A stretch of DNA of 64,000 nucleotides from JAWLGJ01 sp041685145 (GTDB lineage Bacteria; Pseudomonadota; Alphaproteobacteria; Rhodospirillales; Magnetospirillaceae): assembly GCA_041685145.1 (NCBI GenBank), contig JAWLGJ010000013.1, positions 1 through 64,000 on the forward strand. The letters are read 5' to 3'. Positions 1 through 7,555 of this stretch are shown here, in pieces. Every line of letters starts with the position of its first letter. The stretch's first letter is position 1. Position numbers and translations under genes: made by a program. Below the pieces are notes generated by a model. The model made no database searches. It was given only the letters and a program-made list of their open reading frames with translations, and had not been told where the DNA came from.

Positions 1-2
1 CG

Positions 3-1376
3 CTGGGGGTGGGGGGGGGTGGGGGGGGGGGGCTGGCGGGGGGGCGCGGCCGCGCCTCCCGGCGCCGTCTCGACGCGGTGGTGCCGCCGCTGGCGCGGTC
101 GCTGCAGGCGGTGCTGGAGGTGGAGGAGGCGCGGCACGGCGTCACCGCCGAGGCCCTCGACGGCTATCGCGAGCGCGCCCTGATCCATCGCGCCGCCGTC
201 ACCCTTAACCGCCTGCATCGGCCGGAAGAGGTGGCGGCGGAGCTGCTGCGGCTGATGTGCGAGGGCGGCCCGCCGGGGCGGCGCGGGGCGGTGTTCCTCG
301 CGGCGTCCGACGGCGCGGGGGCGACGATGCTGGCGGCGCGGGGCGCCGATGCCGCGGCGGTCTTCGCGGCGCTGGCGGCGCGGCCGCTGTTCGCCACCCT
401 GATGGACGGCAGCGCCCAAGGCATTCTTACCGACGCCGCCGCCGACCTGGGCTGCCTCATGGCGCTGCCGCTCAGCGCCCACGCCGAGCGGCTGGGCGTG
501 GTGACGGTGCTCGACGGCGGCGAGATCAGCGCCGGCGCTCTCAAGCACGGCGCCACGTTGGTCTCCATCGCCGCCACCGCGCTGCGCAACGCGCAACTGA
601 TTGTCGACCTCGAACGCAGTCTGAGGCGCGCCGAAACGGCAAGCCGAGCGAAATCCGACTTCCTGGCCCATATGAGCCATGAACTGCGCACGCCGCTCAA
701 TGCCGTCCTCGGCTATGCGGACCTGATGCGGCTGGAACCGGCGGGACCGCTGGCCGAAACCTATCACGTTTATCTTTCCTCCATCCACGAGTCGGGGCGG
801 CATCTGCTGCGCATGGTCGAGGCGCTGCTCGACCTCTCGCGCCTCGACAAGGGCGATCTGGCGCTGCACCGAACGCGGGTGGCGCCTGCCGAGTTGCTGG
901 GCGCGGCGCTGGCGCAGGCGGCTGACGCCGCGGCGGCGGCGGGGGTGCGCCTGGAGACGGAGGCGGTGGCCGAATTGCCGGCCCTGGCGGGCGACGAACG
1001 GCGCCTGCGCCAGGTGCTGGGGGAGCTGCTCGACAACGCCATCCGGCACAGGCAACCCGGCGGCGTCGTCACCGTCGGCGCCGTTGCCGACGACGACGAT
1101 GGCGTCCTCCTGTTCGTCCGCGACCGGGGGCGGGGACTTGCAGGGGCCGACCCGGAAACGCTGTTCCAGCCGTTCGCGCCGGGACGGAACCCGCTGCTGC
1201 GCGCGGAGGGCGGCGCCGGGCTCGGCCTGCCGCTGAGCCGGCGCCTGATCCGGCTGCACGGCGGCGACATCACGTTGCAAAGCCGCCCCGGCGGGGGCAC
1301 CGTCGCCAGTGTGCGGTTGCCGCCGGCGGCGGGGGAAGTGAATGAGACAAGCGCGGAGGTGGGTGAATGTCGGTGA
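3..1376 (+). CDS. Sensor histidine kinase (GAF-HisKA-HATPase), 5' truncated
   Basis: Membrane-free part of a sensor kinase. After a short coiled stretch it has a GAF-like region (about residues 60-195), a HisKA dimerisation helix with the motif HMSHELRTPLN (phospho-acceptor His about residue 224 counted from position 9), then a HATPase_c domain with the N box near LLDNAIRH and a GLGLPLSRRLI G2 box near the end. The frame is open to the left edge and no convincing start or ribosome site is visible, so the gene almost certainly begins outside the window; the first 60 bases are a G-rich tract of doubtful quality. Its stop overlaps the start of the hydrogenase small subunit by 10 nt, implying co-translation. 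By analogy with HupT/HoxJ it may read out the hydrogenase, but the acceptor region is of the ordinary HELRTPLN type and its input domain is not recognisable as PAS. The partner response regulator is not in view. Confidence 0.85.
   Translation: MGVGGGGGGGLAGGRGRASRRRLDAVVPPLARSLQAVLEVEEARHGVTAEALDGYRERALIHRAAVTLNRLHRPEEVAAELLRLMCEGGPPGRRGAVFLAASDGAGATMLAARGADAAAVFAALAARPLFATLMDGSAQGILTDAAADLGCLMALPLSAHAERLGVVTVLDGGEISAGALKHGATLVSIAATALRNAQLIVDLERSLRRAETASRAKSDFLAHMSHELRTPLNAVLGYADLMRLEPAGPLAETYHVYLSSIHESGRHLLRMVEALLDLSRLDKGDLALHRTRVAPAELLGAALAQAADAAAAAGVRLETEAVAELPALAGDERRLRQVLGELLDNAIRHRQPGGVVTVGAVADDDDGVLLFVRDRGRGLAGADPETLFQPFAPGRNPLLRAEGGAGLGLPLSRRLIRLHGGDITLQSRPGGGTVASVRLPPAAGEVNETSAEVGECR
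5..58. other. G-homopolymer-rich edge
   Basis: The first bases consist of G runs (5, 9 and 12 G in a row separated by single T or C), unlike any other part of the window. Translated, this gives a glycine tract at the front of the kinase frame. It looks like a contig end or a sequencing artefact rather than biology. Confidence 0.6.
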
Positions 1377-2305
1377 CGTTGTACTGGTTGCAGGCTGGCG
1401 GTTGCGGCGGGGACACGATGTCGTTCCTGAACGCCGAATCGCCGGACGTCATCGAGCTGTTCGAGGACTTGGACCTCTCGCTGTTGTGGCACCCGTCGCT
1501 GTCCAACCTGTCGGTGCGCGAGCACCGGCGCTTGCTGGCCGCCATCATGGCGGGGAAGCGGCCGCTGGACATCCTGGTGGTGGAAGGCGCGGTGCTGCGG
1601 GGGCCCTCCGGCACCGGCGCCTATGACCGCCACGGACTCCAGCCCAAGAAGGATCTCGTCGCCGGCCTTGCCGCCCAGGCCAGGTTCGTCATCGCCGCCG
1701 GCACCTGCGCGGCGTTCGGGGGCTTCGGGCTTGGGCACGAGATCGAGGCCACCGGGCTGCAATTTCGCGGCCCCCAGAAGGGCGGCTTCCTGGGCGGGGA
1801 TTTTCGCAGCGGCGCCGGCCTGCCGGTGATCAACCTCGCCGGCTGCCCCTGCCATCCGCAGGCGCTGAGCGGCACGATGGCGGCGCTGGTCGCCGGGGCG
1901 CCGCTGGCCCTCGACGCCTATCAGCGCCCCTTGAGCTGGTACGGAATGCTGGTGCACCAGGGCTGCACCCGCAACGAGTACCATGAATACCGCGTCGAGG
2001 AGCACGACTTCGGCGAGCGCGGCTGCCTGTTCTTCCATATGGGCTGCCACGGGCCGCTGGCGCGGGGGCCATGCAACAAGCTGCTGTGGAACCAACGGTC
2101 CTCGAAACCCCGCGCCGGCACCCCCTGCTTCGGCTGCACCGGCCCCGAGTTCCCGCAAAAGCAGCCGTTCTTCGTCACCGGCAATATCGAGGGCGTGCCG
2201 AAGCTGCTGCCGGAGGGCATCAACCGCGCCCATTACATGGCCTACAAGGAAATGGCCGCCGCCGCCGCGCCCGAGCGGCTGAAAAAGCGCGAAACGGACG
2301 TCTGA
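1367..2305 (+). CDS. [NiFe]-hydrogenase small subunit, group 2 type
   Basis: Electron-transfer subunit of a cytoplasmic group 2 [NiFe]-hydrogenase, 312 aa, without a Tat signal peptide. Cluster ligands in order: proximal site Cys13 in GGCGGDT, then GTCAAFGG and AGCPCHP; distal site His and Cys in VHQGC plus two Cys in GCLFFHMGC; medial site Cys in GPCNKLLWN and the pair in TPCFGC. The second proximal ligand, Cys in HupU/HoxB, is Asp16 here. Overall wording (WHPSLS, MSFLNAE, WNQRSSKPRAG, PCFGCTGPEFP) is closer to the cyanobacterial/Huc uptake group (2a) than to the H2-sensing HupU group (2b), where I recall CGGCT. It overlaps the kinase gene upstream by 10 nt and is followed 2 nt later by the large subunit. 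Role could be low-level H2 oxidation or H2 sensing through the kinase; the sequence does not decide. Confidence 0.9.
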   Translation: MSVTLYWLQAGGCGGDTMSFLNAESPDVIELFEDLDLSLLWHPSLSNLSVREHRRLLAAIMAGKRPLDILVVEGAVLRGPSGTGAYDRHGLQPKKDLVAGLAAQARFVIAAGTCAAFGGFGLGHEIEATGLQFRGPQKGGFLGGDFRSGAGLPVINLAGCPCHPQALSGTMAALVAGAPLALDAYQRPLSWYGMLVHQGCTRNEYHEYRVEEHDFGERGCLFFHMGCHGPLARGPCNKLLWNQRSSKPRAGTPCFGCTGPEFPQKQPFFVTGNIEGVPKLLPEGINRAHYMAYKEMAAAAAPERLKKRETDV

Positions 2306-2307
2306 CC

Positions 2308-3846
2308 ATGAGCCGACGCAAAACCCTCGACATCCCGCTCAACCGCACCGAAGGCGACCTGGAGCTTCGGGTGGAGGTGCATGACAACATCGTCGTCGAT
2401 GCCTGGAGCCGCGGCACCATGTATCGCGGCTTCGAGAACATGCTCCTCGGCCGGGGCGCGCTGGACGGGCTGGTGGTGACGCCGCGCATCTGCGGCATCT
2501 GCACCACCACGCATCTGATGGCGGCGGCCAAGGCGCTGGACGCCGTGGCCGGCGTCACCCCGCCCGACAACGCCCGGCGGCTGCGCAATCTGGCGCTGAT
2601 GACCGAGCATGTGCAAAGCGACCTGCGCCAGGCGCTGCTGATGTTCATGGCCGATTTCGCCAATCCCGCCCACAAGGGCCTCGCCCTTTATGACGAAGCG
2701 GTGGCCCGCTACGCGCCGCTGCGCGGCACCTCGGCGGTGGAGGCCATTCGGCAGACCAAGAAGATCCTGGAGATCATCGCCGTCATCGGCGGGCAATGGC
2801 CGCACGCCTCCTTCATGATTCCGGGCGGCGTCACCCACCGGCCGGGCGCGGTGGAGATTCTCAATTGCCGCATGGTGCTGCGGCGCTTCCGGCAGTGGTA
2901 CGAGGACCAAATCCTCGGCTGTTCCATCGAACGCTGGCGCGAGGTGGCCAGCGCCGCCGACCTGGAGGCCTGGCTGGACGCGAGCGAGGCCCACCGCGAC
3001 GGCGACGTCGGTTTCTTCATCCGCTTCGCCGGCGCCATCGGTCTGGACGCCGTCGGCGCCGGCCACGGCACCTTCCTGTCCTTCGGCTCGTTGGACATGC
3101 CCGACGCGACGGCGGTGCCGGGGCGGGGCGCCACCCTGCTGCCCGCCGGTTTCGCGGCCGGCATCGAGGTGCAGCCCTTCGACGGCGCGGCGGTGGCCGA
3201 GCATTGCGGCCATTCCTGGTTCGAGGGGGCGGCGCACCCCCAGCACCCGTTCGCCTCGCAAACGGTGCCCTATGCCTCGGGCGAGGAGCAGGATCGCTAT
3301 TCCTGGATCAAGGCGCCGCGCTATCGCGAGCGCCCCGCCGAAACCGGCCCGCTGGCCGAGGCCGTCGTCGCCGGCGACCCGCTGTTTCGCGACCTGATCG
3401 CGGCGGCGGGGCCCAACGCCCTGGCGCGCCAGCTTGCCCGGCTGGTGCGCCCGGCGACGCTGCTGCCGGCGATGGAGACGTGGCTGGACGAACTGGCCGC
3501 CGACGACAACGGCGGCCACTACCAATCCGTCGCGTCGATGCCCGACGGCGAGGGCGCCGGCCTCATCGAGGCGGCGCGCGGCGCGCTGGGCCACTGGGTG
3601 CGCATCCGCGACGGCCGCATCGCCCACTATCAGATCATCACGCCGACGTCGTGGAACGCCTCGCCGCGCGACGACGCCGGTGTGCGCGGCCCCTGGGAGG
3701 AGGCGTTGATCGGCTGCGAGGTCCGCGACGCCGGCAATCCGGTGGAACTGGGCTATGTGGTGCGGTCCTTCGACCCCTGCCTGGTGTGCTCGGTCCACAC
3801 CCTGGAGGGCGGCCGCTCGCGGGGGCGCGTGCGGCTTGGGGTGTAG
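2308..3846 (+). CDS. [NiFe]-hydrogenase large subunit, group 2 type
   Basis: Catalytic subunit carrying the Ni-Fe site, 512 aa. The N-terminal metal motif is RICGICTTTH (Cys62, Cys65, His69) and the C-terminal one DPCLVCSVH (Cys491, Cys494, His497). Fifteen residues follow His497, so a C-terminal extension removable by an endopeptidase is present, and a HyaD-like protease gene follows immediately; regulatory HupV/HoxC proteins, as I recall, lack such processing. Start chosen at ATG 2308, 2 nt after the small-subunit stop; a longer in-frame extension upstream would lie entirely inside the small-subunit gene. Conserved opening LNRTEGDLELRVEV matches the family start. No hyp accessory genes or membrane cytochrome are in the window, so insertion of the metal centre depends on genes elsewhere. 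Confidence 0.92.
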   Translation: MSRRKTLDIPLNRTEGDLELRVEVHDNIVVDAWSRGTMYRGFENMLLGRGALDGLVVTPRICGICTTTHLMAAAKALDAVAGVTPPDNARRLRNLALMTEHVQSDLRQALLMFMADFANPAHKGLALYDEAVARYAPLRGTSAVEAIRQTKKILEIIAVIGGQWPHASFMIPGGVTHRPGAVEILNCRMVLRRFRQWYEDQILGCSIERWREVASAADLEAWLDASEAHRDGDVGFFIRFAGAIGLDAVGAGHGTFLSFGSLDMPDATAVPGRGATLLPAGFAAGIEVQPFDGAAVAEHCGHSWFEGAAHPQHPFASQTVPYASGEEQDRYSWIKAPRYRERPAETGPLAEAVVAGDPLFRDLIAAAGPNALARQLARLVRPATLLPAMETWLDELAADDNGGHYQSVASMPDGEGAGLIEAARGALGHWVRIRDGRIAHYQIITPTSWNASPRDDAGVRGPWEEALIGCEVRDAGNPVELGYVVRSFDPCLVCSVHTLEGGRSRGRVRLGV

Positions 3847-4276
3847 GGCGCGCATCGTCTGCGTCGGCAATCGGCTGGTGGCCGGCGACAATGCCGGGCC
3901 GCGCGTCCACGACCACCTCGTCCGCCGGCGGCTTCCGGCGGGGCTGGAGGTGGTGGACGGCGGGCTGGCGGGCCTGAACCTGCTGCGGCTGGCCGAGGGC
4001 GCGCGCCGCCTCGTCTTCGTCGATCAGGTGCGGGGGTTCGCGCCGCCGGATGCGGTGGTGGTGCTGACGCGCGAGGCGGCGTTGGCCGGTGGCGGCGCGG
4101 CCGGCTTCGGCCACGGCGGCGGCCTCGGCTATCTGCTGGCGGCGCTGCCGGCGGCCTGCGAGGGCCCGCTGCCCGCGGTGCGCGTGGTGGGGCTGGAAGC
4201 CCCCTGCACCGGGGCGGCGGTGGCCAGGGCCGCCGCGCTCGCCCTGGCCGCCGCCGTGCCTCAGGCGCGTTCGTAG
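3836..4276 (+). CDS. Hydrogenase maturation endopeptidase, HyaD/HycI family
   Basis: Peptidase (M52-like) expected to clip the C-terminal tail of the large subunit once nickel is inserted. The frame opens with RIVCVGNRLVAGDNAGPRV, the family signature of a beta strand, G-N, and the first nickel-binding acid, followed by VVDGG and a hydrophobic core. In HybD and HycI the residue after the first D of the DE/DD pair is the acidic nickel ligand; here it is Asn, though the preceding Asp is present. The start is not ATG: TTG at 3836, behind a GGGGGCG stretch and overlapping the large-subunit stop by 11 nt, is my choice (146 aa). The gene ends just short of the convergent PEBP-family gene. Its presence argues that the large subunit is processed. 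Confidence 0.75.
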   Translation: MGCRARIVCVGNRLVAGDNAGPRVHDHLVRRRLPAGLEVVDGGLAGLNLLRLAEGARRLVFVDQVRGFAPPDAVVVLTREAALAGGGAAGFGHGGGLGYLLAALPAACEGPLPAVRVVGLEAPCTGAAVARAAALALAAAVPQARS

Positions 4277-4740
4277 GTGCCGACGAGGCGGTTCATGCCG
4301 ATGACACGCGGCTCGATCTTGGCCAGCAGTTCCCACAAACCCAGTCCCGGCTCCAGCGGCGCCGCGTCGTCCAGGGCCAGCACCCAGAAATAGTAGCGGT
4401 GCGTGCCGTGGCCGTTGGGCGGCATGGGGCCGCCATAGCCGCTGTTGCCGAAGTCGTTGCGCCCGGCGGTGTGCTCGCCCGTGCCCTCGGGCAGGCGGTC
4501 GACGTCGGCGGGGATGTTGTAGAGCACCCAATGCACGAAGCCGTAGGTGCCGCCGGGCGAGACCAGCGGCGCGTCGGGGTCGTGGCAGACGACGGCGAAG
4601 GCGCGGGTGCCCTCCGGCGCGTTCGACCACGCCAGCGCCGGCGAGATGTCCTCGCCCTCGCCGGTGTGGCGGGCGGGGATGGCGCCGCCGTCGCGGAAGG
4701 CGGTGCTGGTCACCTTCAAGTCGGACAGTGCAAAGCCCAT
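4261..4740 (-). CDS. YbhB/YbcL family Raf-kinase-inhibitor-like protein (PEBP)
   Basis: Cytoplasmic phosphatidylethanolamine-binding-protein fold, 159 aa, the usual length for the bacterial YbhB/YbcL branch. Visible family motifs: the ligand-site stretch CHDPDAPLVSPGGTYGFVHWVLYNIP (D-P-D-A-P and the HW pair) and the late GYGGPMPPNGHGTHRYYF block. The start is ATG 4740 behind a strong GAGGAGG site; the frame is open further upstream but without family similarity. Function in bacteria is poorly known; it is not linked to the hydrogenase genes and its 3' end overlaps the protease gene end by 16 nt in convergent orientation. Confidence 0.9.
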   Translation of the reverse strand: MGFALSDLKVTSTAFRDGGAIPARHTGEGEDISPALAWSNAPEGTRAFAVVCHDPDAPLVSPGGTYGFVHWVLYNIPADVDRLPEGTGEHTAGRNDFGNSGYGGPMPPNGHGTHRYYFWVLALDDAAPLEPGLGLWELLAKIEPRVIGMNRLVGTYERA

Positions 4741-4822
4741 GTTTGCCTCCTCTGCACTTGGCGGGTGAAAATGGATGCCGCGTGGCACGCCACTGTGCCA
4801 CAACTGCCGATCCGGGGCGCGC

Positions 4823-5134
4823 ATGAATCCCAGCCGCAAGGCCGCCGTCGAATACTGCGTCCGCCGCCTGGCCCCCGACATTCCCGGCCGCGACCTGGCC
4901 CTGGTGGTCGAGCGCGGCCTGGCGTCGCCGGGGCTGGGCAAGGCGCGGCCGGAGCACGTCGCCTGGCTGTCGCTGGTGGCGCATGTGCGCCACGCCTACA
5001 CCGATTACGAGGCCATGCTGGAGGAGGGCTACGACGTCGACGCGGCCCGCTATTTCTGCCTGGCGGCGATGAACGAGGTTCTCGCCGACTGGCGCTCGCC
5101 CCGGCGCATCGCCGCGGATGCCGACGACGACTGA
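4823..5134 (+). CDS. DUF2293 domain protein
   Basis: Small protein of 103 aa with the pattern HVRHAYTDYEAMLEEGYDVDAARYF...EVLADW typical of DUF2293, a family of unknown function found in fungi and in alphaproteobacteria. No signal peptide or membrane helix. Start ATG 4823 (MNPSRKAAVEYC) has a GGGGC element upstream; an ATG 48 nt earlier is in frame but lies in sequence without family similarity. It stands alone between the divergent PEBP gene and the convergent ABC transporter operon. Confidence 0.75.
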   Translation: MNPSRKAAVEYCVRRLAPDIPGRDLALVVERGLASPGLGKARPEHVAWLSLVAHVRHAYTDYEAMLEEGYDVDAARYFCLAAMNEVLADWRSPRRIAADADDD

Positions 5135-5152
5135 GCCCGGTGTCGGCCCCCT

Positions 5153-5902
5153 TTAATGCTTCAGCACCCGCGACAGGAAGGCCTGGGTGCGTTCGTTCCT
5201 GGGGGCGTCGAACACCTGCTCGGGCGTGCCTTCCTCGATGATCTGGCCGGAGTGGATGTAGATGACCCGGTCGGCGACCTCGCGGGCGAAGCCCATCTCG
5301 TGGGTGACGACCATCATGGTCATGCCCTCGCCGGCCAGTTCGCGCATCACGTCCAGCACCTCGCCGATCATCTCCGGGTCCAGGGCCGAGGTGGGCTCGT
5401 CGAACAGCATCAGCCGCGGCTCCATCGCCAGGGCGCGGGCGATGGCGACGCGCTGCTGCTGGCCGCCCGACAACTGGCTGGGGTACTTTTCGGCCTGGTC
5501 GGCGATGCCGACGCGGTCGAGCAGGCGGTTGGCGATGGCCTCGGCCTGGCCGCGGGCGATGCCCTTCACCCGCACCGGCGCCAGGGTGATGTTGTCGCGC
5601 ACGGTGCGGTGCGGGAACAGGTTGAACTGCTGGAAGACCATGCCGACCTCCTTGCGGATCGCCCGCAGGGCGGCGGTGTTGCGCCCGCCGGGGGCCAGCC
5701 GGTTGCCGTCGACGACGATGTGCCCGCCCTGGAAGGGCTCCAGGCCGTTGACGCAGCGGATCAGGGTGGATTTGCCCGAGCCCGAGGCGCCGATGATCAC
5801 CACCACCTCGCCGACATCGACGGCCAAATCGACGTCGCGCAGCACATGCAGGGGCCCGAAATGCTTGTTCACCCGGCTCATGGTGACGATGGTCTCGGCC
5901 AT
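5153..5902 (-). CDS. Polar amino-acid ABC transporter ATPase (GlnQ/AapP type)
   Basis: Energises import of polar amino acids; 249 aa. Walker A GASGSGKST at residues 38-46, Q-loop in GMVFQQFNLFPH, signature LSGGQQQRVAIARAL, Walker B LMLFDEPTSALDPE, and the H-loop VVTHEMGFAREVADR: all typical of the GlnQ/HisP subfamily. Third gene of a three-gene minus-strand operon (binding protein, permease, ATPase), starting 14 nt after the permease stop. Exact substrate cannot be told; glutamine/glutamate or a general polar amino acid is likely. Confidence 0.95.
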   Translation of the reverse strand: MAETIVTMSRVNKHFGPLHVLRDVDLAVDVGEVVVIIGASGSGKSTLIRCVNGLEPFQGGHIVVDGNRLAPGGRNTAALRAIRKEVGMVFQQFNLFPHRTVRDNITLAPVRVKGIARGQAEAIANRLLDRVGIADQAEKYPSQLSGGQQQRVAIARALAMEPRLMLFDEPTSALDPEMIGEVLDVMRELAGEGMTMMVVTHEMGFAREVADRVIYIHSGQIIEEGTPEQVFDAPRNERTQAFLSRVLKH

Positions 5903-5916
5903 GCCGTCCTCCCCCC

Positions 5917-6588
5917 TCAGGCGCCGACCAGGCCGCGGCGCTCCAGCGTCCGCAGCAGATAGGACAGGCTGAGCGTCACGATCAGATACATCACCGCCAC
6001 CACGAAATAGACCTCGAAGGCGGTGAAGGTGGTGGCGATGTAGACCTGCCCCTGGCGCACCAGTTCGCCGACGCCGATCACCGAGAACAGCGAGGTGTCC
6101 TTGATGCTGACGATGGCCTGGTTGCCCAGCGGCGGGATCATGCGCTTGAAGGCCTGCGGCCAGACGACATGCAGGAAGGTCTGGCTGCGGGTCAGCCCCA
6201 GCGACAGCCCCGCCTCGCGCTGGCCCTTGTCGATGGACTGCACGCCGCCGCGCACCACTTCCGAGATGTAGGCGCCGGAATTGAGGGCGATGGCGGCGAT
6301 GCCGGCGGTGAGGGCGTTGATGGGCCCGCCCACCAAATCGGGAAGCCCGTAATAGATGAACAGCACCTGCACCAGGATGGGTGTGCCGCGGAAGAACTCG
6401 ATATAGGCCACCGCCGGCCAGCGCAGCGGCCGGATGGGGCTGAGGCTCAAGAGCCCGAACAGGATGCCGATGAAGAAACCGATGGCGAGGCCGCCGAAGG
6501 ATATCAACAGGGTGTAGGGAATGCCCCGCAGCAGGAAGGGGATCGAATCGATCGCCGCCTGCCAGTCGAAGTCGAAGCCTCTGTCCAC
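5917..6588 (-). CDS. Amino-acid ABC transporter permease (HisM/GlnP type)
   Basis: Inner-membrane permease of 223 aa with about five transmembrane segments and the His/Glu/Gln/Arg permease signature: GTPILVQVLFIYYGLP near the middle and the EAA-loop region GLTRSQTFLHVVWPQAFKRMIPP. Only one permease gene is present, so a homodimer is expected. It is separated from the binding-protein gene by 100 bp containing a strong stem-loop, which may lower expression of permease and ATPase relative to the binding protein. Confidence 0.95.
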   Translation of the reverse strand: MDRGFDFDWQAAIDSIPFLLRGIPYTLLISFGGLAIGFFIGILFGLLSLSPIRPLRWPAVAYIEFFRGTPILVQVLFIYYGLPDLVGGPINALTAGIAAIALNSGAYISEVVRGGVQSIDKGQREAGLSLGLTRSQTFLHVVWPQAFKRMIPPLGNQAIVSIKDTSLFSVIGVGELVRQGQVYIATTFTAFEVYFVVAVMYLIVTLSLSYLLRTLERRGLVGA

Positions 6589-6614
6589 CTCACGCCCCCC
6601 TGGTCAACCGCGAA

Positions 6615-6642
6615 ACCGGGGCCCGGCGCGGCGGGCCCCGGT
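6615..6642 (-). terminator. Intercistronic stem-loop in the ABC transporter operon
   Basis: Perfect 10-bp inverted repeat, arms ACCGGGGCCC and GGGCCCCGGT around an 8-nt loop, between the binding-protein gene and the permease gene. On the transcribed (minus) strand it is followed by TTTCGCGG, not a real U tract, so partial termination or 3'-end protection of the binding-protein mRNA is more likely than full termination. Confidence 0.65.
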
Positions 6643-6688
6643 CGGTGCTTTCTCCCCCCCGCGCCGGGCGCGCGCGGGCGATGACGCC

Positions 6689-7456
6689 CTAGTTCGAGGG
6701 CGGCGGCGCCCCGAACCACTCGGTGTAGATGGCCTCGTAGGTGCCGTCGGCCCGCATCGCCGCCAGCGCTTCGTTGGTGGGTTCGACCCATTCGCTGCCC
6801 TCGACGAAGGCCAGGCCGTATTGCTGCCCCTCATAGAGCGGCCCCACCGTCTTGACGCGGTCGCCGCCGCGGGTCTGGGCGAAATAGCCCACATTGGGGG
6901 CGTCGTAGAGCACGGCGTCAACGCTGCCCGACAGCAGCGCCATATACATGTCCGAACTGCCGGGATAGGGGACGATCTCGGCGGAATCGCCAAGCTCGCG
7001 CTCCAGGAAGTCGTAGGAGGTCGAGCCGATCTTGGTGCCGATGCGCTTGTCGGCTAGGTCGGCGACGGTCTCGGTGGCGTCGTCGCTGGCGGGCACCAGG
7101 ATGCGCAGGCCGGAATCGTAATAGGGGTCGGTGAAGTCGACGATCTGCTCGCGCTCCTCGGTGATGGTGATGCCGGCGATGGCGACGTCGGCGTTGCGGG
7201 TCTGCAGCGCCGGGATGATGCCGGCGAAGTCCATCGTCTTGAGGTCGTATTCGAAGCCGGCGCGCTCGGCGACCTCGGCCAGGATGTCCATGTCGAAACC
7301 GACCATTTCGCCGGTGTCCTGGTCCATCATCTCAAAGGGCACGAAGCTGGGGTCGGTGAGGGCCTGCAACGTCTCGGCCTGGGCGGTGCCGGCGACGCCA
7401 AGCGTGGCGGCAAGGCAGGCGGAAACGGACAGACGCTTGAGCCAGGTGGTGTTCAT
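6689..7456 (-). CDS. Periplasmic amino-acid-binding protein (SBP_bac_3)
   Basis: Solute receptor for the ABC importer, 255 aa. Signal peptide at residues 1-27 with a likely cut after AQA. The mature part has the SBP_bac_3 signatures: FVPFEMMDQDTGEMVGFDMDI near the start and VAIAGITITEEREQIVDFTDPYYDSG in lobe 1. Start ATG 7456 follows a GGAGGAG ribosome site; an upstream in-frame stretch is arginine-rich and not protein-like. First gene of the operon with the permease and ATPase. Confidence 0.95.
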   Translation of the reverse strand: MNTTWLKRLSVSACLAATLGVAGTAQAETLQALTDPSFVPFEMMDQDTGEMVGFDMDILAEVAERAGFEYDLKTMDFAGIIPALQTRNADVAIAGITITEEREQIVDFTDPYYDSGLRILVPASDDATETVADLADKRIGTKIGSTSYDFLERELGDSAEIVPYPGSSDMYMALLSGSVDAVLYDAPNVGYFAQTRGGDRVKTVGPLYEGQQYGLAFVEGSEWVEPTNEALAAMRADGTYEAIYTEWFGAPPPSN

Positions 7457-7555
7457 GCGCTCCTCCTTGCGGATGCGGCGCCGCGACAGGCGGCGGCGCC
7501 TGCGGCCCGAACACGTTCGGCGCAGACGCAAGGCGTGTCAACCCGGACGGCGAAC

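Noticed and set aside
1367..3846. Naming the hydrogenase hupUV (H2 sensor)
   Set aside because: Asp at the proximal site, a C-terminal tail and an adjacent protease fit group 2a uptake enzymes better; the kinase neighbour keeps the sensor option open, so no symbol was given.
2242..3891. Open frame antisense to the large hydrogenase subunit
   Set aside because: Shadow; the sense gene has all family motifs.
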